Program-made: the position numbers and the translations under genes
NCBI GenBank assembly: GCA_024103355.1
Contig: JAGFIU010000001.1
Span: forward strand, 1 to 53,303
Direction of reading: 5' to 3'
DNA from: Bacteroidota bacterium
GTDB lineage: Bacteria; Bacteroidota; Bacteroidia; NS11-12g; UBA955
DNA: 53,303 nucleotides
Notes under the pieces: model-generated
The model's database searches: none
Told to the model about the DNA's origin: nothing
Seen by the model: the letters and a program-made list of their open reading frames with translations, nothing else
Shown here: in pieces, positions 1-8,371 of the stretch
Numbering within the stretch: the first letter of the stretch is position 1
Layout of the letters: every line of letters starts with the position of its first letter

Positions 1-927
1 AGTACCGTATCCAATACCAGTGAGCAAGGCAGACACACAATAGAAAGCAACGGAATGTAATAACGCAAACCCAATAAAACCAAGAGTAATTACAACCAAC
101 GCTACAATCATAATTTGGTGTAAATAACCTTTATCAACCAATTTTCCCGAGGTTACTCTTGAAAGGATAATACCTCCGGCTAAGAAAAGAAAGAAAAGCC
201 CCGCATTTTCAATACCATTGGCTTTCCCGTATAAAACTGCAAAGGCTACTAACGTTCCCCAGCCGAATGTAAAAAACAGTTGATTGAGCAGTATAGGAAT
301 CCCTTTTACCAAAATAAACCTATCCAAAGAAACAGGCGGAATATTATCGCGTCTTATTCTGACAGGAGTATTAACAAAAGCAGCCACTAAAACTGAAACA
401 AGGCCTATAACCAAAGCAAAAGTGATTAAAAAATGGAATCCGATTGTTTCATAAATATGAACCGCAATATAAGGTGCAATAGCCATAGCAATATTAGTAT
501 TAACGCCAAAATAGCCGACTCCTTCGGCCCTTCGTGATGCCGGTATAATATCGATAGCAACCGTATTTGCTGAAACAGTGGACAATCCCCAAAAAGCGCC
601 ATGTACAAAACGCAGTATTACAAAGAAAGTAACGGTAGCGGCAAAATAATATCCGAAATAAGTCAGCACAAAAAGCATTGTTCCAATAATTAATAAGGGT
701 TTTCGTGCAAATGAATCCACCAAAAAGCCACAAAAGGGGCGAACAAAAAGAAGCGCGATTGCATAAGAAGACAATACAATCCCAATTTTAGAAGGAGTAA
801 CATTCAACTTTTCCGACAAATAAATCGGCAATGTAGGCATGAGCAAGTTAAAAGAAAAAGCAAACAGAAAATAGGAAGCGCCAATGATAATAAAATCCTT
901 ATTCCAAAGTTTTCGCTCTGCACTCAT
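1..927 (-). CDS. MFS transporter, C-terminus cut by window edge
   Basis: Partial major facilitator superfamily permease; 309 codons from ATG at 927 are open to the window edge, so the last membrane helices are missing. The start reads MSAERKLWNKDFIIIGASYF. Multiple hydrophobic helices follow. The loop between helices 2 and 3 has an MFS motif A, GFLVDSFARKPLL, with the expected Asp and Arg-Lys. It probably exports or imports a small solute through the inner membrane by proton coupling; the substrate cannot be read, though the sequence resembles the drug/sugar-efflux (DHA1-like) branch. A matching -7 box (TAATTTTG, 951-958 on the minus strand) lies 23 bases before the ATG, so it is probably transcribed on its own. 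Family assignment is firm, substrate unknown. Confidence 0.85.
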   Translation of the reverse strand, partial: MSAERKLWNKDFIIIGASYFLFAFSFNLLMPTLPIYLSEKLNVTPSKIGIVLSSYAIALLFVRPFCGFLVDSFARKPLLIIGTMLFVLTYFGYYFAATVTFFVILRFVHGAFWGLSTVSANTVAIDIIPASRRAEGVGYFGVNTNIAMAIAPYIAVHIYETIGFHFLITFALVIGLVSVLVAAFVNTPVRIRRDNIPPVSLDRFILVKGIPILLNQLFFTFGWGTLVAFAVLYGKANGIENAGLFFLFLAGGIILSRVTSGKLVDKGYLHQIMIVALVVITLGFIGFALLHSVAFYCVSALLTGIGYGT

Positions 928-950
928 CCCAAATTCCAAATTAATAACTG

Positions 951-958
951 CAAAATTA
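951..958 (-). promoter_or_regulatory. -7 promoter box of the MFS gene
   Basis: TAATTTTG on the minus strand matches the Bacteroidota -7 consensus TAnnTTTG and is followed by C. It ends 23 bases before the MFS start codon. No convincing -33 TTG was seen at the usual spacing. Confidence 0.5.
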
Positions 959-1020
959 AGAAAGCATATATTGCTTAATTTATAATCTAACCCGTAATCT
1001 TACTCTTGAATCAAAAAAGT

Positions 1021-2028
1021 TCATTCATCCCAACTTACCCATGTTCGCATCCTGCCGTCTTTTTCATATATCAGTACACCATCATAATTATCATCACTGA
1101 GGATCAATCTTCTTGCTTCTTCAAACCCTATTACCATCAATGCAGTTGCAAGTGCATCACAATTTGCACCATACTTAGCAATCACAGTAGCACTCAAGAG
1201 ATTGTTTTGTGTTGGATATCCTGTTTTAGGATTGATTGTATGTCCATATTTTTTGCCGTCTTTGCGAAAAAAGTTTCGATAATTTCCGCTGGTTGCCATC
1301 GCCTTATTGTTTAACTCAACAGTAAACATTCCGTCATTCATTGAGGTTTTGTTATCAGTTGGTCTTTCAATACTGATAGTCCATATCTTCCCATTTGGAT
1401 TAACACCTCTTGCTTTTAGTTCTCCGGTGATATTAATTAAATAATCTTCAATCCCCAGTGAATCCAATAGTGCTGATATTATATCTGTTGAGTAACCTGC
1501 TGCAATCGCATTGTAATTCAACTCAGAATGAGGATTTGGCTTCTGAGGAAAACAACCTTTAAGACTGAAATTTTCATAATTACAATATTGCAACAAGCTA
1601 TCAATAACAAGTGAATCAATCTTTTCGGGATTTGAAGAATTATCTCCAAAGCCCCAGAATCTAAACAAAGGACCAAGTGCAGGATTAAATGCTTTGTCTG
1701 TTTTGTGGTAAATAATTAAAGATGTTTTAAAAACATCCGTCATCCATTTGCATTGTCTCTCTGTAAGACGTTGGAAATCCTCATTTGTCAAGGTATTGTG
1801 ATTGAATTTGTATAAAAAAGAATTTTCATCGTAGGTTGAAAACAACGAACTAAACTCGGTTAGGAGTGAATCTATTTTGGGTTTAAGCCCTTTGTGTCCT
1901 TTTAACTTAATACTATAAGTGGAACCCATTGTTTCGCCTGTTATTTCAATGTATTCTGTCTTTTGGTTACAAGCAGAAAGAACTAACAGAAAACTACACC
2001 AAAGAATTAGTTTATTGAATGTGTTCAT
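1021..2028 (-). CDS. apbE: ApbE-family FAD:protein FMN transferase lipoprotein
   Basis: 335-residue flavin transferase that attaches FMN from FAD to a Thr/Ser of target redox proteins (for example Nqr/Rnf subunits) on the periplasmic side, using magnesium. A lipoprotein signal ends in LVLSAC, so Cys20 should be lipidated. Family landmarks are ETMGSTY (residues 32-38), the GELKARG segment (about 202-208) before W216, SGNYRNFF (247-254), GHTINPKTGYP (262-272), and DALATAL (291-297), whose Asp and Thr are metal ligands in the family. The ATG overlaps the stop of the upstream 967-residue gene by four bases (ATGA), so the two are translationally coupled. An unusually good ribosome site (AGGAGG) precedes it. 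No flavoprotein target is encoded nearby in the window. Confidence 0.93.
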   Translation of the reverse strand: MNTFNKLILWCSFLLVLSACNQKTEYIEITGETMGSTYSIKLKGHKGLKPKIDSLLTEFSSLFSTYDENSFLYKFNHNTLTNEDFQRLTERQCKWMTDVFKTSLIIYHKTDKAFNPALGPLFRFWGFGDNSSNPEKIDSLVIDSLLQYCNYENFSLKGCFPQKPNPHSELNYNAIAAGYSTDIISALLDSLGIEDYLINITGELKARGVNPNGKIWTISIERPTDNKTSMNDGMFTVELNNKAMATSGNYRNFFRKDGKKYGHTINPKTGYPTQNNLLSATVIAKYGANCDALATALMVIGFEEARRLILSDDNYDGVLIYEKDGRMRTWVSWDE

Positions 2029-4928
2029 TGTTGACCTCCTTGTAACCTGTAAAACTCTTGTCTGTATTTCTCTGCATTTTGTTTATCTCCACGCAATTCA
2101 AACGCTCGCGAGATGTCTGCATAAATATCTGCTTGATTGGGAGCCAATTGCATAGCATAGTTCAAATAATACAGCGCACTGTCAGTCTGTCGCAAGTTAA
2201 TGAAAACTCTTGCAACCCCTTGATACCCTTGCGCTATATTCGGATTATTTTCAATCATACTTCTATAAGAATACATCGCTTGATTCAGATCATTCTTGTT
2301 CATAGAAATCACACCCAGATACATATAGGCTCCGGTATAATTTTTCTTAAACTTAATTGCTTCTTTAAACAAGCTTTCTGCTCTGGCAAGCATAGCTTGA
2401 TCAATATTTTGTTCGTTTAAAGTGGCTTGAGTAAAATAGATTTCACCTAAGGAAAAATACGCCTCATAGTTACCATCTCTTATTTCCAATGCCTTCTTGA
2501 ATTGTTCTATCGCTTCATTGTATCTTCCCACAACGCGATAAGATTTTCCTAAACCTCTGTGATATTCTTCTTCTAAAGGTTCTTGTTCAATTGCTTTTTT
2601 AAAATAGTAAATTGCGCTATCGTATTTCTTTTCAGAAAAAGCTCTGTGTCCGTCATATCCTGTTGCGGCTTTTCTTTTGACAACGGCACAAACCGGCACA
2701 CCGGCAACATCTACTGTATGCAAGGTAACTTCCGGAGTCCAATATCCGCCCAATATTTGATTTTTATTCAGAGTTCTGCTGGTCCATATTGCATATTCCC
2801 AATTGTTTTCAGTCCATTCGTATTCTCTGGTCCAACGATATTGAATACTATCACTCCCTTTCACAAAAGTTGTCAGAGTCTCAACAGGATTATTACTATT
2901 CATCGGAATTTTCCCTTTGAAAAGTTCAGGAACATTTTTACCAATCCATTCCATTGCAGCTCGGGGAGTTTGGTTCCAATAATCCAACTCATAGTTTCCG
3001 TTAGCACCCTTCACCCCTCCGATTAATTCGTTGAAATACATGTATTGGTAAGGGTGGTTGACAAAAGACCATATCACTGCCGGAGTACTTGTGCCAATGA
3101 ATGCTAAAAGCGCAACCCATTTAAGGGATAAGTTTTTCATCAAATCTACCAATTTACTCCAACCAACTGCTGAAATAACCACTAAGCCCGGATACACAAA
3201 AAGCATGTGTCTCCATCCATTATAAAGATATGAACCCTTATAAATTGTATAGGCAACAGGGAAAACAGAAGAAAAAATCACCAATCCCAAAACCAATTTC
3301 TGGGTCTGAGTCAATTTGCCTTTGAAATAGAATAAAAGAATTAGCGGGGTGCCTATCAACATCATCAAGGGTGCGGTTATCAAGATTAGTTTGGGTATGT
3401 AATACCAAGGTTTGATATACATTCTTACTCCTTCAAAAAGCTCATAATAGGTAAGAGCAGAAAAGTTTTCAAATTTTCTCAAAGCATTCAAGACTCCGTG
3501 CAGAGGGTCTCTCAAAGCATAAGGCCAAATAGAAATTCCAAGCAGATAACCAACAAGGATTATGGGAATTCCATATTTCAGATAGGGTTTTAAGGAAGCT
3601 GACTTTTTGAAATTAAGCAACCAGATAAGTCCAAAAAACATAATTACAAAAGCAAAAGACATCAAACCTCCTGCTCTTACACTTAAAACAACTCCAAGCG
3701 AAATAGCCAACATCAAACGACTTTGAAGTGTTGGTTTTGGGAACTCCAAAAGAGTCCTTGTCAGATAATATACGCTCATAATAAATCCAAGAGCAAAAGG
3801 AATGTCTTTGGGATTATTAAAACTGTGCCCGAAAAAAGACGGGGAAAAATACATGATGAGCATTGCCAGCACTCCGGCTCGTATATCAAACAACCTCCAC
3901 GCAAGCAATCCGGTAAATAGAATTATAAAAAAACCAACCCATGCATTCAAAAAGTGTCTTATTGCATAAATATTGGCATCGGGACTAAAATTATGCACTA
4001 TTTTTTGCGCCATGACTGCAAGAACATCAAACGACATCCCATAGTGTTGATTGACATCCCTGTTTCTTCCTTCCGCAAAATTGAACATCGTTGTATCCGA
4101 GCCAAAGGTGCTGAGGTATTTATATACCAACTCAGCAGATTCCTGATTGGTTTCCTCATCCCATGTTACATTGTAATCCTTACTTATAAAGAGCATGAAG
4201 AGCATACCAACCACAGCAAGGGCAAAGAATTTGAACCTGTAAATCAATGAATTTCCATTTACAATGGCTTCTTTGACACGGAATCCATTTTTCAACGGAG
4301 CAGTAACGAATTCTTCTTTAACGAGTTTAGCAGTAGTACCCCACCCTTTAAAAAACTCGAGAATACCCATTTTTTTGGGAGTAACGAGTGCTGAAGTATC
4401 AAATCCATCAATCGAGATTCCTTGTCTTCTACATTCACGAGCCAAAGCAAGTGGAGAGAGGCTTGCAAATGCAGGTGTTGCATTAATTATTTCCTTTACC
4501 TTATCCGTTGGGAAAGCAATACATGAATACAAAGCATGATGAGGTTCTATCCCACTATACAATCTTTCCAATACACCTTGAAACCAGAAACCGGCTTTTT
4601 TTGCAAAGCCCTCTTTTGCAGAGGGCTTATTCAACGTGGGAACAAGTATGGTATGGGGTAAAAGTGAGGTTTTGAGAATTTGTTCAATCACAATATTGAG
4701 TTTTCCAGCGGTTTCAAAATCTGATTTTGAAGGAAAACAAACCAACTCATTTTTGGCATTTTGCAATTGACTAACAAAATCAACTTTATCTGCAAATGAT
4801 TTTAAATTATCCGGAAGATTATCAGCAGTACAACCGTCAGGACAAATTACAGATAGGCTCAATTTCTTTGTATGTGGGTTCGGATTTCCTACAACACTCG
4901 ATTTGACAGCTTGTTTTTTCTTGCTCAT
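2025..4928 (-). CDS. GT39-like membrane glycosyltransferase fused to TPR repeats
   Basis: 967-residue three-part protein. Residues about 20-210 are soluble and resemble, by eye, a degenerate family-2 (GT-A, dolichyl-phosphate mannose synthase-like) domain without clear acidic catalytic motifs. Residues about 235-640 are a polytopic GT-C domain of the PMT/ArnT type: after the first helix comes VTWDEE, matching the Asp-Glu catalytic motif of GT39 enzymes, and the segment NNPKDIP follows. Residues about 770-960 are TPR repeats (several 34-residue units such as NYEAYFSLGEIYF and GAYMYLGVISM). It probably transfers a sugar from a polyprenyl-phosphate donor to protein or envelope glycan in the inner membrane, with TPRs for partner binding; this is inference. 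apbE overlaps its stop codon. A weak -7 box (TAATTTTCG, 4951-4959) precedes it. Confidence 0.75.
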   Translation of the reverse strand: MSKKKQAVKSSVVGNPNPHTKKLSLSVICPDGCTADNLPDNLKSFADKVDFVSQLQNAKNELVCFPSKSDFETAGKLNIVIEQILKTSLLPHTILVPTLNKPSAKEGFAKKAGFWFQGVLERLYSGIEPHHALYSCIAFPTDKVKEIINATPAFASLSPLALARECRRQGISIDGFDTSALVTPKKMGILEFFKGWGTTAKLVKEEFVTAPLKNGFRVKEAIVNGNSLIYRFKFFALAVVGMLFMLFISKDYNVTWDEETNQESAELVYKYLSTFGSDTTMFNFAEGRNRDVNQHYGMSFDVLAVMAQKIVHNFSPDANIYAIRHFLNAWVGFFIILFTGLLAWRLFDIRAGVLAMLIMYFSPSFFGHSFNNPKDIPFALGFIMSVYYLTRTLLEFPKPTLQSRLMLAISLGVVLSVRAGGLMSFAFVIMFFGLIWLLNFKKSASLKPYLKYGIPIILVGYLLGISIWPYALRDPLHGVLNALRKFENFSALTYYELFEGVRMYIKPWYYIPKLILITAPLMMLIGTPLILLFYFKGKLTQTQKLVLGLVIFSSVFPVAYTIYKGSYLYNGWRHMLFVYPGLVVISAVGWSKLVDLMKNLSLKWVALLAFIGTSTPAVIWSFVNHPYQYMYFNELIGGVKGANGNYELDYWNQTPRAAMEWIGKNVPELFKGKIPMNSNNPVETLTTFVKGSDSIQYRWTREYEWTENNWEYAIWTSRTLNKNQILGGYWTPEVTLHTVDVAGVPVCAVVKRKAATGYDGHRAFSEKKYDSAIYYFKKAIEQEPLEEEYHRGLGKSYRVVGRYNEAIEQFKKALEIRDGNYEAYFSLGEIYFTQATLNEQNIDQAMLARAESLFKEAIKFKKNYTGAYMYLGVISMNKNDLNQAMYSYRSMIENNPNIAQGYQGVARVFINLRQTDSALYYLNYAMQLAPNQADIYADISRAFELRGDKQNAEKYRQEFYRLQGGQQ
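2035..2040 (-). promoter_or_regulatory. Strong Shine-Dalgarno site before apbE
   Basis: AGGAGG on the minus strand lies six bases before the apbE ATG, inside the last codons (Gln-Gly-Gly-Gln-Gln) of the overlapping upstream gene. Bacteroidota genes usually lack such sites, and I saw no comparable one elsewhere in the window. It supports the apbE start at 2028. Confidence 0.6.
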
Positions 4929-5080
4929 TTTTTTGCAATGATTTAAGTGGCGAAAATTAATGTAGAATGCTTAAACGAAAAAGGATAAAGAATGAAAATT
5001 GACTTTAGAGATTTCAATTACAGTTTACAAAATCAATTATATACTTGTGAATCACTATTTTCAATGCTTAAAGGGAATCA

Positions 5081-5707
5081 TTATTGCTGCTTATCGAACT
5101 GCTGCACTTCTGCATTTCCTTTAACTCTGAATTGCCTTCCTGTAGTTACTTCCTTGCACATATACCAAGTTCTCAAACGGCTCTCTTTTATCAAATGTAA
5201 TCCATTGTTGAGTTTAAACTCTCCACCCATCGGAATTTCATCCACCGTCAGCAAAGCGGCATTTTTATCATATTGTCTCAATACTTTAGTAAGATTGCTG
5301 TCGGCTAAGAAAGTAGCAGGCGTTTTTTCAAAGAACCGCTGCAATGCAATCTGCAAATCTTTTGGTAATAATCCCGAATTCAAAACCGGTTTAGACATTT
5401 CTTTGAAAATCTGTCTCCATTCTTGTCCGTGCGGTTCTGCTTTTCTTCCATAGTCTTCCCATGTTTTCACGTGAGCCATTTCATGAATATATACCAAAAG
5501 AAAATAATAAGGATTGAGGTCTGAATTAACCGTAACCTGATGTTTCTTTCTTCCTTGAACAGGCGGCCGATAATCTCCGGATTTAGTGTTGCGCGGACGT
5601 TTCACACGCAAATCTACTTTATATTGAACTAACAAATCTGTACAAAAATCCGCAAATTCGTTCGGAACATAACGCTTAAAACCCGCTATGATTTGTTCTC
5701 TTGTCAT
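5081..5707 (-). CDS. SprT-like zinc metalloprotease-domain protein
   Basis: 208 residues with the SprT/Spartan-type zinc site: HEMAH at residues 75-79 supplies two His and the catalytic Glu, and His93 in EPHGQEW is the likely third ligand. In other organisms SprT-like domains act on DNA-protein crosslinks or are uncharacterised; the role of the bacterial protein is not established. The protein is soluble with no signal peptide. The C-terminal zinc ribbon of eukaryotic SPRTN is not evident, although cysteines occur near the end (Cys184 region). The start codon overlaps the stop of the DUF3109 gene by four bases, and purE lies one gene further upstream, so all three form one operon. Confidence 0.85.
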   Translation of the reverse strand: MTREQIIAGFKRYVPNEFADFCTDLLVQYKVDLRVKRPRNTKSGDYRPPVQGRKKHQVTVNSDLNPYYFLLVYIHEMAHVKTWEDYGRKAEPHGQEWRQIFKEMSKPVLNSGLLPKDLQIALQRFFEKTPATFLADSNLTKVLRQYDKNAALLTVDEIPMGGEFKLNNGLHLIKESRLRTWYMCKEVTTGRQFRVKGNAEVQQFDKQQ

Positions 5708-6291
5708 TTTTTGGAAATCTTTTGTTGAAGTCTGGCCTCATATACCGCTTCAAGTTCATTATAAAAATCGACACCAAAATTTCTTATAAGAGGTTCTTTG
5801 AGAAATCTAAAGACCGGGACACCGAGTTTTTCACCTAATTTTAATGCAGGTTTACAAATATCCCATTCATGATAGTTCAATGCCGTGTACTCTCCCACTT
5901 TTGAAACCCTGATTGGGTACAAATGACAAGAGATTGGTTTTTTAAAATCGGATTTCCCCTCTCTGTATGCTTTTTCAAGTGCACAACCCAAAATTCCGCG
6001 TTCATCACGATATGAAAAAACACATTCTCCGGTTGGGAGACAAGTAGTAACAAGTTCTCCTGTAAAATCTTTTTCGTAAAACCCTGATTTTTTCAAAAGT
6101 TCTTTTTGAGCATCGGGTAAAAATGGTTCTACTGCTTTAAGATTTTTTTTTATTGGTTCAATTTCGTTGTCATTCAATGGCGCACCTGCATCTCCTTCAA
6201 CACAACAAGCACCGAGACATTTTTCTAAATCACATACGAATTTTACATCAAATAAATCATCCGAAATAAGTTTGTCACCAATCAGAATCAT
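5704..6291 (-). CDS. DUF3109 family cysteine-rich protein
   Basis: 195-residue conserved protein typical of Bacteroidota. It is related to the YkgJ-type CxxC proteins thought to bind zinc or an iron-sulfur cluster. Cysteines are clustered at Cys20, Cys25, Cys29 and Cys30, followed by [31 protein letters not shown] and WDICKPAL; the SCHLYP segment is the family hallmark. The protein is soluble. The biochemical role is unknown. It overlaps purE upstream and the SprT-like gene downstream by four bases each, indicating translational coupling. Its position beside purE suggests co-regulation only and does not show a purine function. Confidence 0.85.
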   Translation of the reverse strand: MILIGDKLISDDLFDVKFVCDLEKCLGACCVEGDAGAPLNDNEIEPIKKNLKAVEPFLPDAQKELLKKSGFYEKDFTGELVTTCLPTGECVFSYRDERGILGCALEKAYREGKSDFKKPISCHLYPIRVSKVGEYTALNYHEWDICKPALKLGEKLGVPVFRFLKEPLIRNFGVDFYNELEAVYEARLQQKISKK

Positions 6292-6806
6292 TTTTCCATT
6301 GTTTTCAAATATGCATCAAACCCTTGTTTCTCAATCTTCTTTGCCTTATCCAAAACAGATTTTTCAAGATTCTTTTTGTATTTATCAATCTTTGCCCTGA
6401 TTTTGGTATCAGACGCGCCTATTATTTGTGCTGCAAACAATCCCGCGTTTACAGAGCCATTGATAGCCATTGTACCAACAGGCACACCCGGAGGCATTTG
6501 AACAATACTATATAAACTGTCAACTCCTGAGAGATTAGAAGACTTAACAGGAACACCCACAACAGGCAACGATGAAAAAGATGCCAGCATCCCCGGTAGG
6601 TGAGCAGCGCCACCCGCTCCGGCAATAATGACTTTGAAACCTTTTTTTGCTGCTGTCCTACCATAGTCGGCAAGCCTTTCCGGTGTTCTGTGTGCTGAAA
6701 CAATTGTTAATTCAAAAGAGATTCCTAATTCTTTCAAAACTTCAGCAGCACCTTTCATAGAAGGTAAATCGCTGTCAGAACCCATTACAATCAGTACATC
6801 CGCCAT
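6288..6806 (-). CDS. purE: N5-carboxyaminoimidazole ribonucleotide mutase PurE
   Basis: Class I PurE, which moves the carboxyl group of N5-CAIR to give CAIR in step 6 of purine synthesis. I start at the ATG giving [15 protein letters not shown] (172 residues) because the family begins directly before the first strand; an in-frame ATG nine codons upstream (6833) would overlap the -7 box. Key motifs are GSDSDLP (9-15), the catalytic His in SAHRTP (37-42), [11 protein letters not shown], and [12 protein letters not shown]. It heads an operon with DUF3109 and SprT-like genes, each overlapping by four bases. A good -7 box (TATCTTTG) lies 24 bases upstream. No purK was seen in the window. Confidence 0.96.
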   Translation of the reverse strand: MADVLIVMGSDSDLPSMKGAAEVLKELGISFELTIVSAHRTPERLADYGRTAAKKGFKVIIAGAGGAAHLPGMLASFSSLPVVGVPVKSSNLSGVDSLYSIVQMPPGVPVGTMAINGSVNAGLFAAQIIGASDTKIRAKIDKYKKNLEKSVLDKAKKIEKQGFDAYLKTMEK

Positions 6807-6830
6807 ATTTTTCAGTGTTTTTGTGTGGCG

Positions 6831-6838
6831 CAAAGATA
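6831..6838 (-). promoter_or_regulatory. -7 promoter box of purE
   Basis: TATCTTTG followed by CG on the minus strand, an exact match to TAnnTTTG, 24 bases before the chosen purE start. It excludes the longer start at 6833, which would lie inside the promoter. Confidence 0.6.
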
Positions 6839-6958
6839 AAGATTTAGTATTGACTTCATTAATGCTTGAACAAACAAACCCATAAAGAGATTGAGGTCGT
6901 TTTGTGCAGGTTTGTAATGATAAAAAAATGCAGTCATCAAAAACTTATTCATTTGCCT

Positions 6959-6966
6959 TACTTTTG
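6959..6966 (+). promoter_or_regulatory. -7 promoter box of hisS
   Basis: TACTTTTG matches TAnnTTTG and ends 25 bases before the hisS ATG. No clear -33 element was found at 19-21 bases. Confidence 0.5.
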
Positions 6967-6991
6967 AAGTCCTAAAAACACAATAGAATCA

Positions 6992-8371
6992 ATGAGCAAA
7001 GTGTCGCTGGCAAAGGGTACCCGAGATTTTGGAGCTGAAGAAATGAGAAAAAGAAAGTTCATTTTTAACGGAATTGAACAAGTCTTTCAACTCTATGGAT
7101 TTCACGCAATAGAAACTCCTGCCTTAGAAAACATAGAAACACTCACCGGAAAGTACGGAGATGAGGGAGATCAGCTTCTGTTCAAAATCTTGGATAGTGG
7201 CGATTTCTGGGGAAACATCGAACAAGAATACGGGGCAAACAAAGAGATTGGGAAATTAAATTCAAAAAATATAGCATCCAAAATCGCAAGTCGAGGTTTG
7301 CGTTATGACCTTACCGTTCCTTTTGCCCGCTATGTCAGTATGAACAGGCATTTGGTCAAACTGCCTTTCAGGCGTTATCAAATGCAACCCGTTTGGCGTG
7401 CAGACCGACCTCAAAAAGGTCGATACCGCGAATTCTGGCAATGTGATGCTGATATTATTGGCAGCAACAGCCTTTTGTGTGAGGCAGATTTAATGGGCAT
7501 TTTTCACAGAAGTTTTGAAAAATTAGGAATAAAAAATTTCGTGATACACCTGAACAGCAGAAAGATTTTAGAAGGGGTTGCAGAAGTGCTTAATGCCTCA
7601 GAAAAGTTTGGCGATTTGACCATTGCCTTAGATAAATACGACAAAATCGGTATTCAAGGTGTTAAGACTGAGTTGCAACAACGCGGTTTTGATGATGAAC
7701 AAATTGAAAAAATCTCGCACTTTTTGTTTTGTGAATCTTTAAATATCAAGACTTTAGAAAAATGGAAAACACTCCTATCCGATAGCAAAATTGGACTCAC
7801 AGGCGTTTCAGAGTTAGGTTCTTTATTGTCTTATTTGGAAGCAAGCGGATTTAACAACCAAATTGTATTGGACGGAACACTGGCAAGAGGTTTGAGCTAT
7901 TACACCGGATGTATTTTTGAAGTAAAAGTACCCGACTCCGGAATTGGCAGCATTGCAGCCGGAGGCAGATACGATAACCTGACAGGAATTTTTGGAATGC
8001 CGGGTATTTCCGGGGTTGGAATTAGCTTTGGTGCTGATAGAATTTATGATTTAATGGAAGCTCAAAATCTTTTTCCGAAATCGGCAGACGGAAATTGTAA
8101 AGTGCTTTTTTGCGGAATGGATGAAAATGCTATTTCCTATTGTATTCCTATGGCAGAAAAGCTGAGAAATGCACAAATCGCCTGCAAAATCTATCCTGAA
8201 GCCAGCAAACTTAAAAAACAACTTGATTATGCCAATGCTGAAAAAATACCCTATGCAGCTATTATTGGCGAGCAAGAAATGAAAGACAAGCAACTGACAA
8301 TAAAAGACTTGGAAACAGGTAAACAAGAAACATTGTACTTGGAAGATTTAATAAATAAACTCAAACTATGA
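6992..8371 (+). CDS. hisS: Histidine--tRNA ligase
   Basis: Class II aminoacyl-tRNA synthetase of 459 residues that charges tRNA-His. It begins MSKVSLAKGTRDF, the usual N-terminal KGTRDF element. Motif 2 is the long segment around RYQMQPVWRADRPQKGRYREF with its ATP-binding Arg. The histidine-specific loop LARGLSYYTGCIFEV, GGRYDNLTGIFG, and motif 3 with GVGISFGADR follow, then the C-terminal anticodon-binding domain (about residues 365-459). Length is normal. The stop codon overlaps the hutH start by four bases, linking the charging and the breakdown of histidine in one transcript. A -7 box lies 25 bases upstream. Confidence 0.97.
   Translation: MSKVSLAKGTRDFGAEEMRKRKFIFNGIEQVFQLYGFHAIETPALENIETLTGKYGDEGDQLLFKILDSGDFWGNIEQEYGANKEIGKLNSKNIASKIASRGLRYDLTVPFARYVSMNRHLVKLPFRRYQMQPVWRADRPQKGRYREFWQCDADIIGSNSLLCEADLMGIFHRSFEKLGIKNFVIHLNSRKILEGVAEVLNASEKFGDLTIALDKYDKIGIQGVKTELQQRGFDDEQIEKISHFLFCESLNIKTLEKWKTLLSDSKIGLTGVSELGSLLSYLEASGFNNQIVLDGTLARGLSYYTGCIFEVKVPDSGIGSIAAGGRYDNLTGIFGMPGISGVGISFGADRIYDLMEAQNLFPKSADGNCKVLFCGMDENAISYCIPMAEKLRNAQIACKIYPEASKLKKQLDYANAEKIPYAAIIGEQEMKDKQLTIKDLETGKQETLYLEDLINKLKL

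Noticed and set aside
1006-1314. Open frame antisense to apbE, and many similar frames elsewhere
   Set aside because: It has Cys/Ile/Ser-rich composition with no domain, and lies wholly inside a confidently identified gene on the other strand.
4929-5080. Search for a hidden gene or RNA between the GT39/TPR gene and the SprT-like gene
   Set aside because: Only a weak -7-like box was found; the open frame on the plus strand here runs antisense into the SprT-like gene and has no support.
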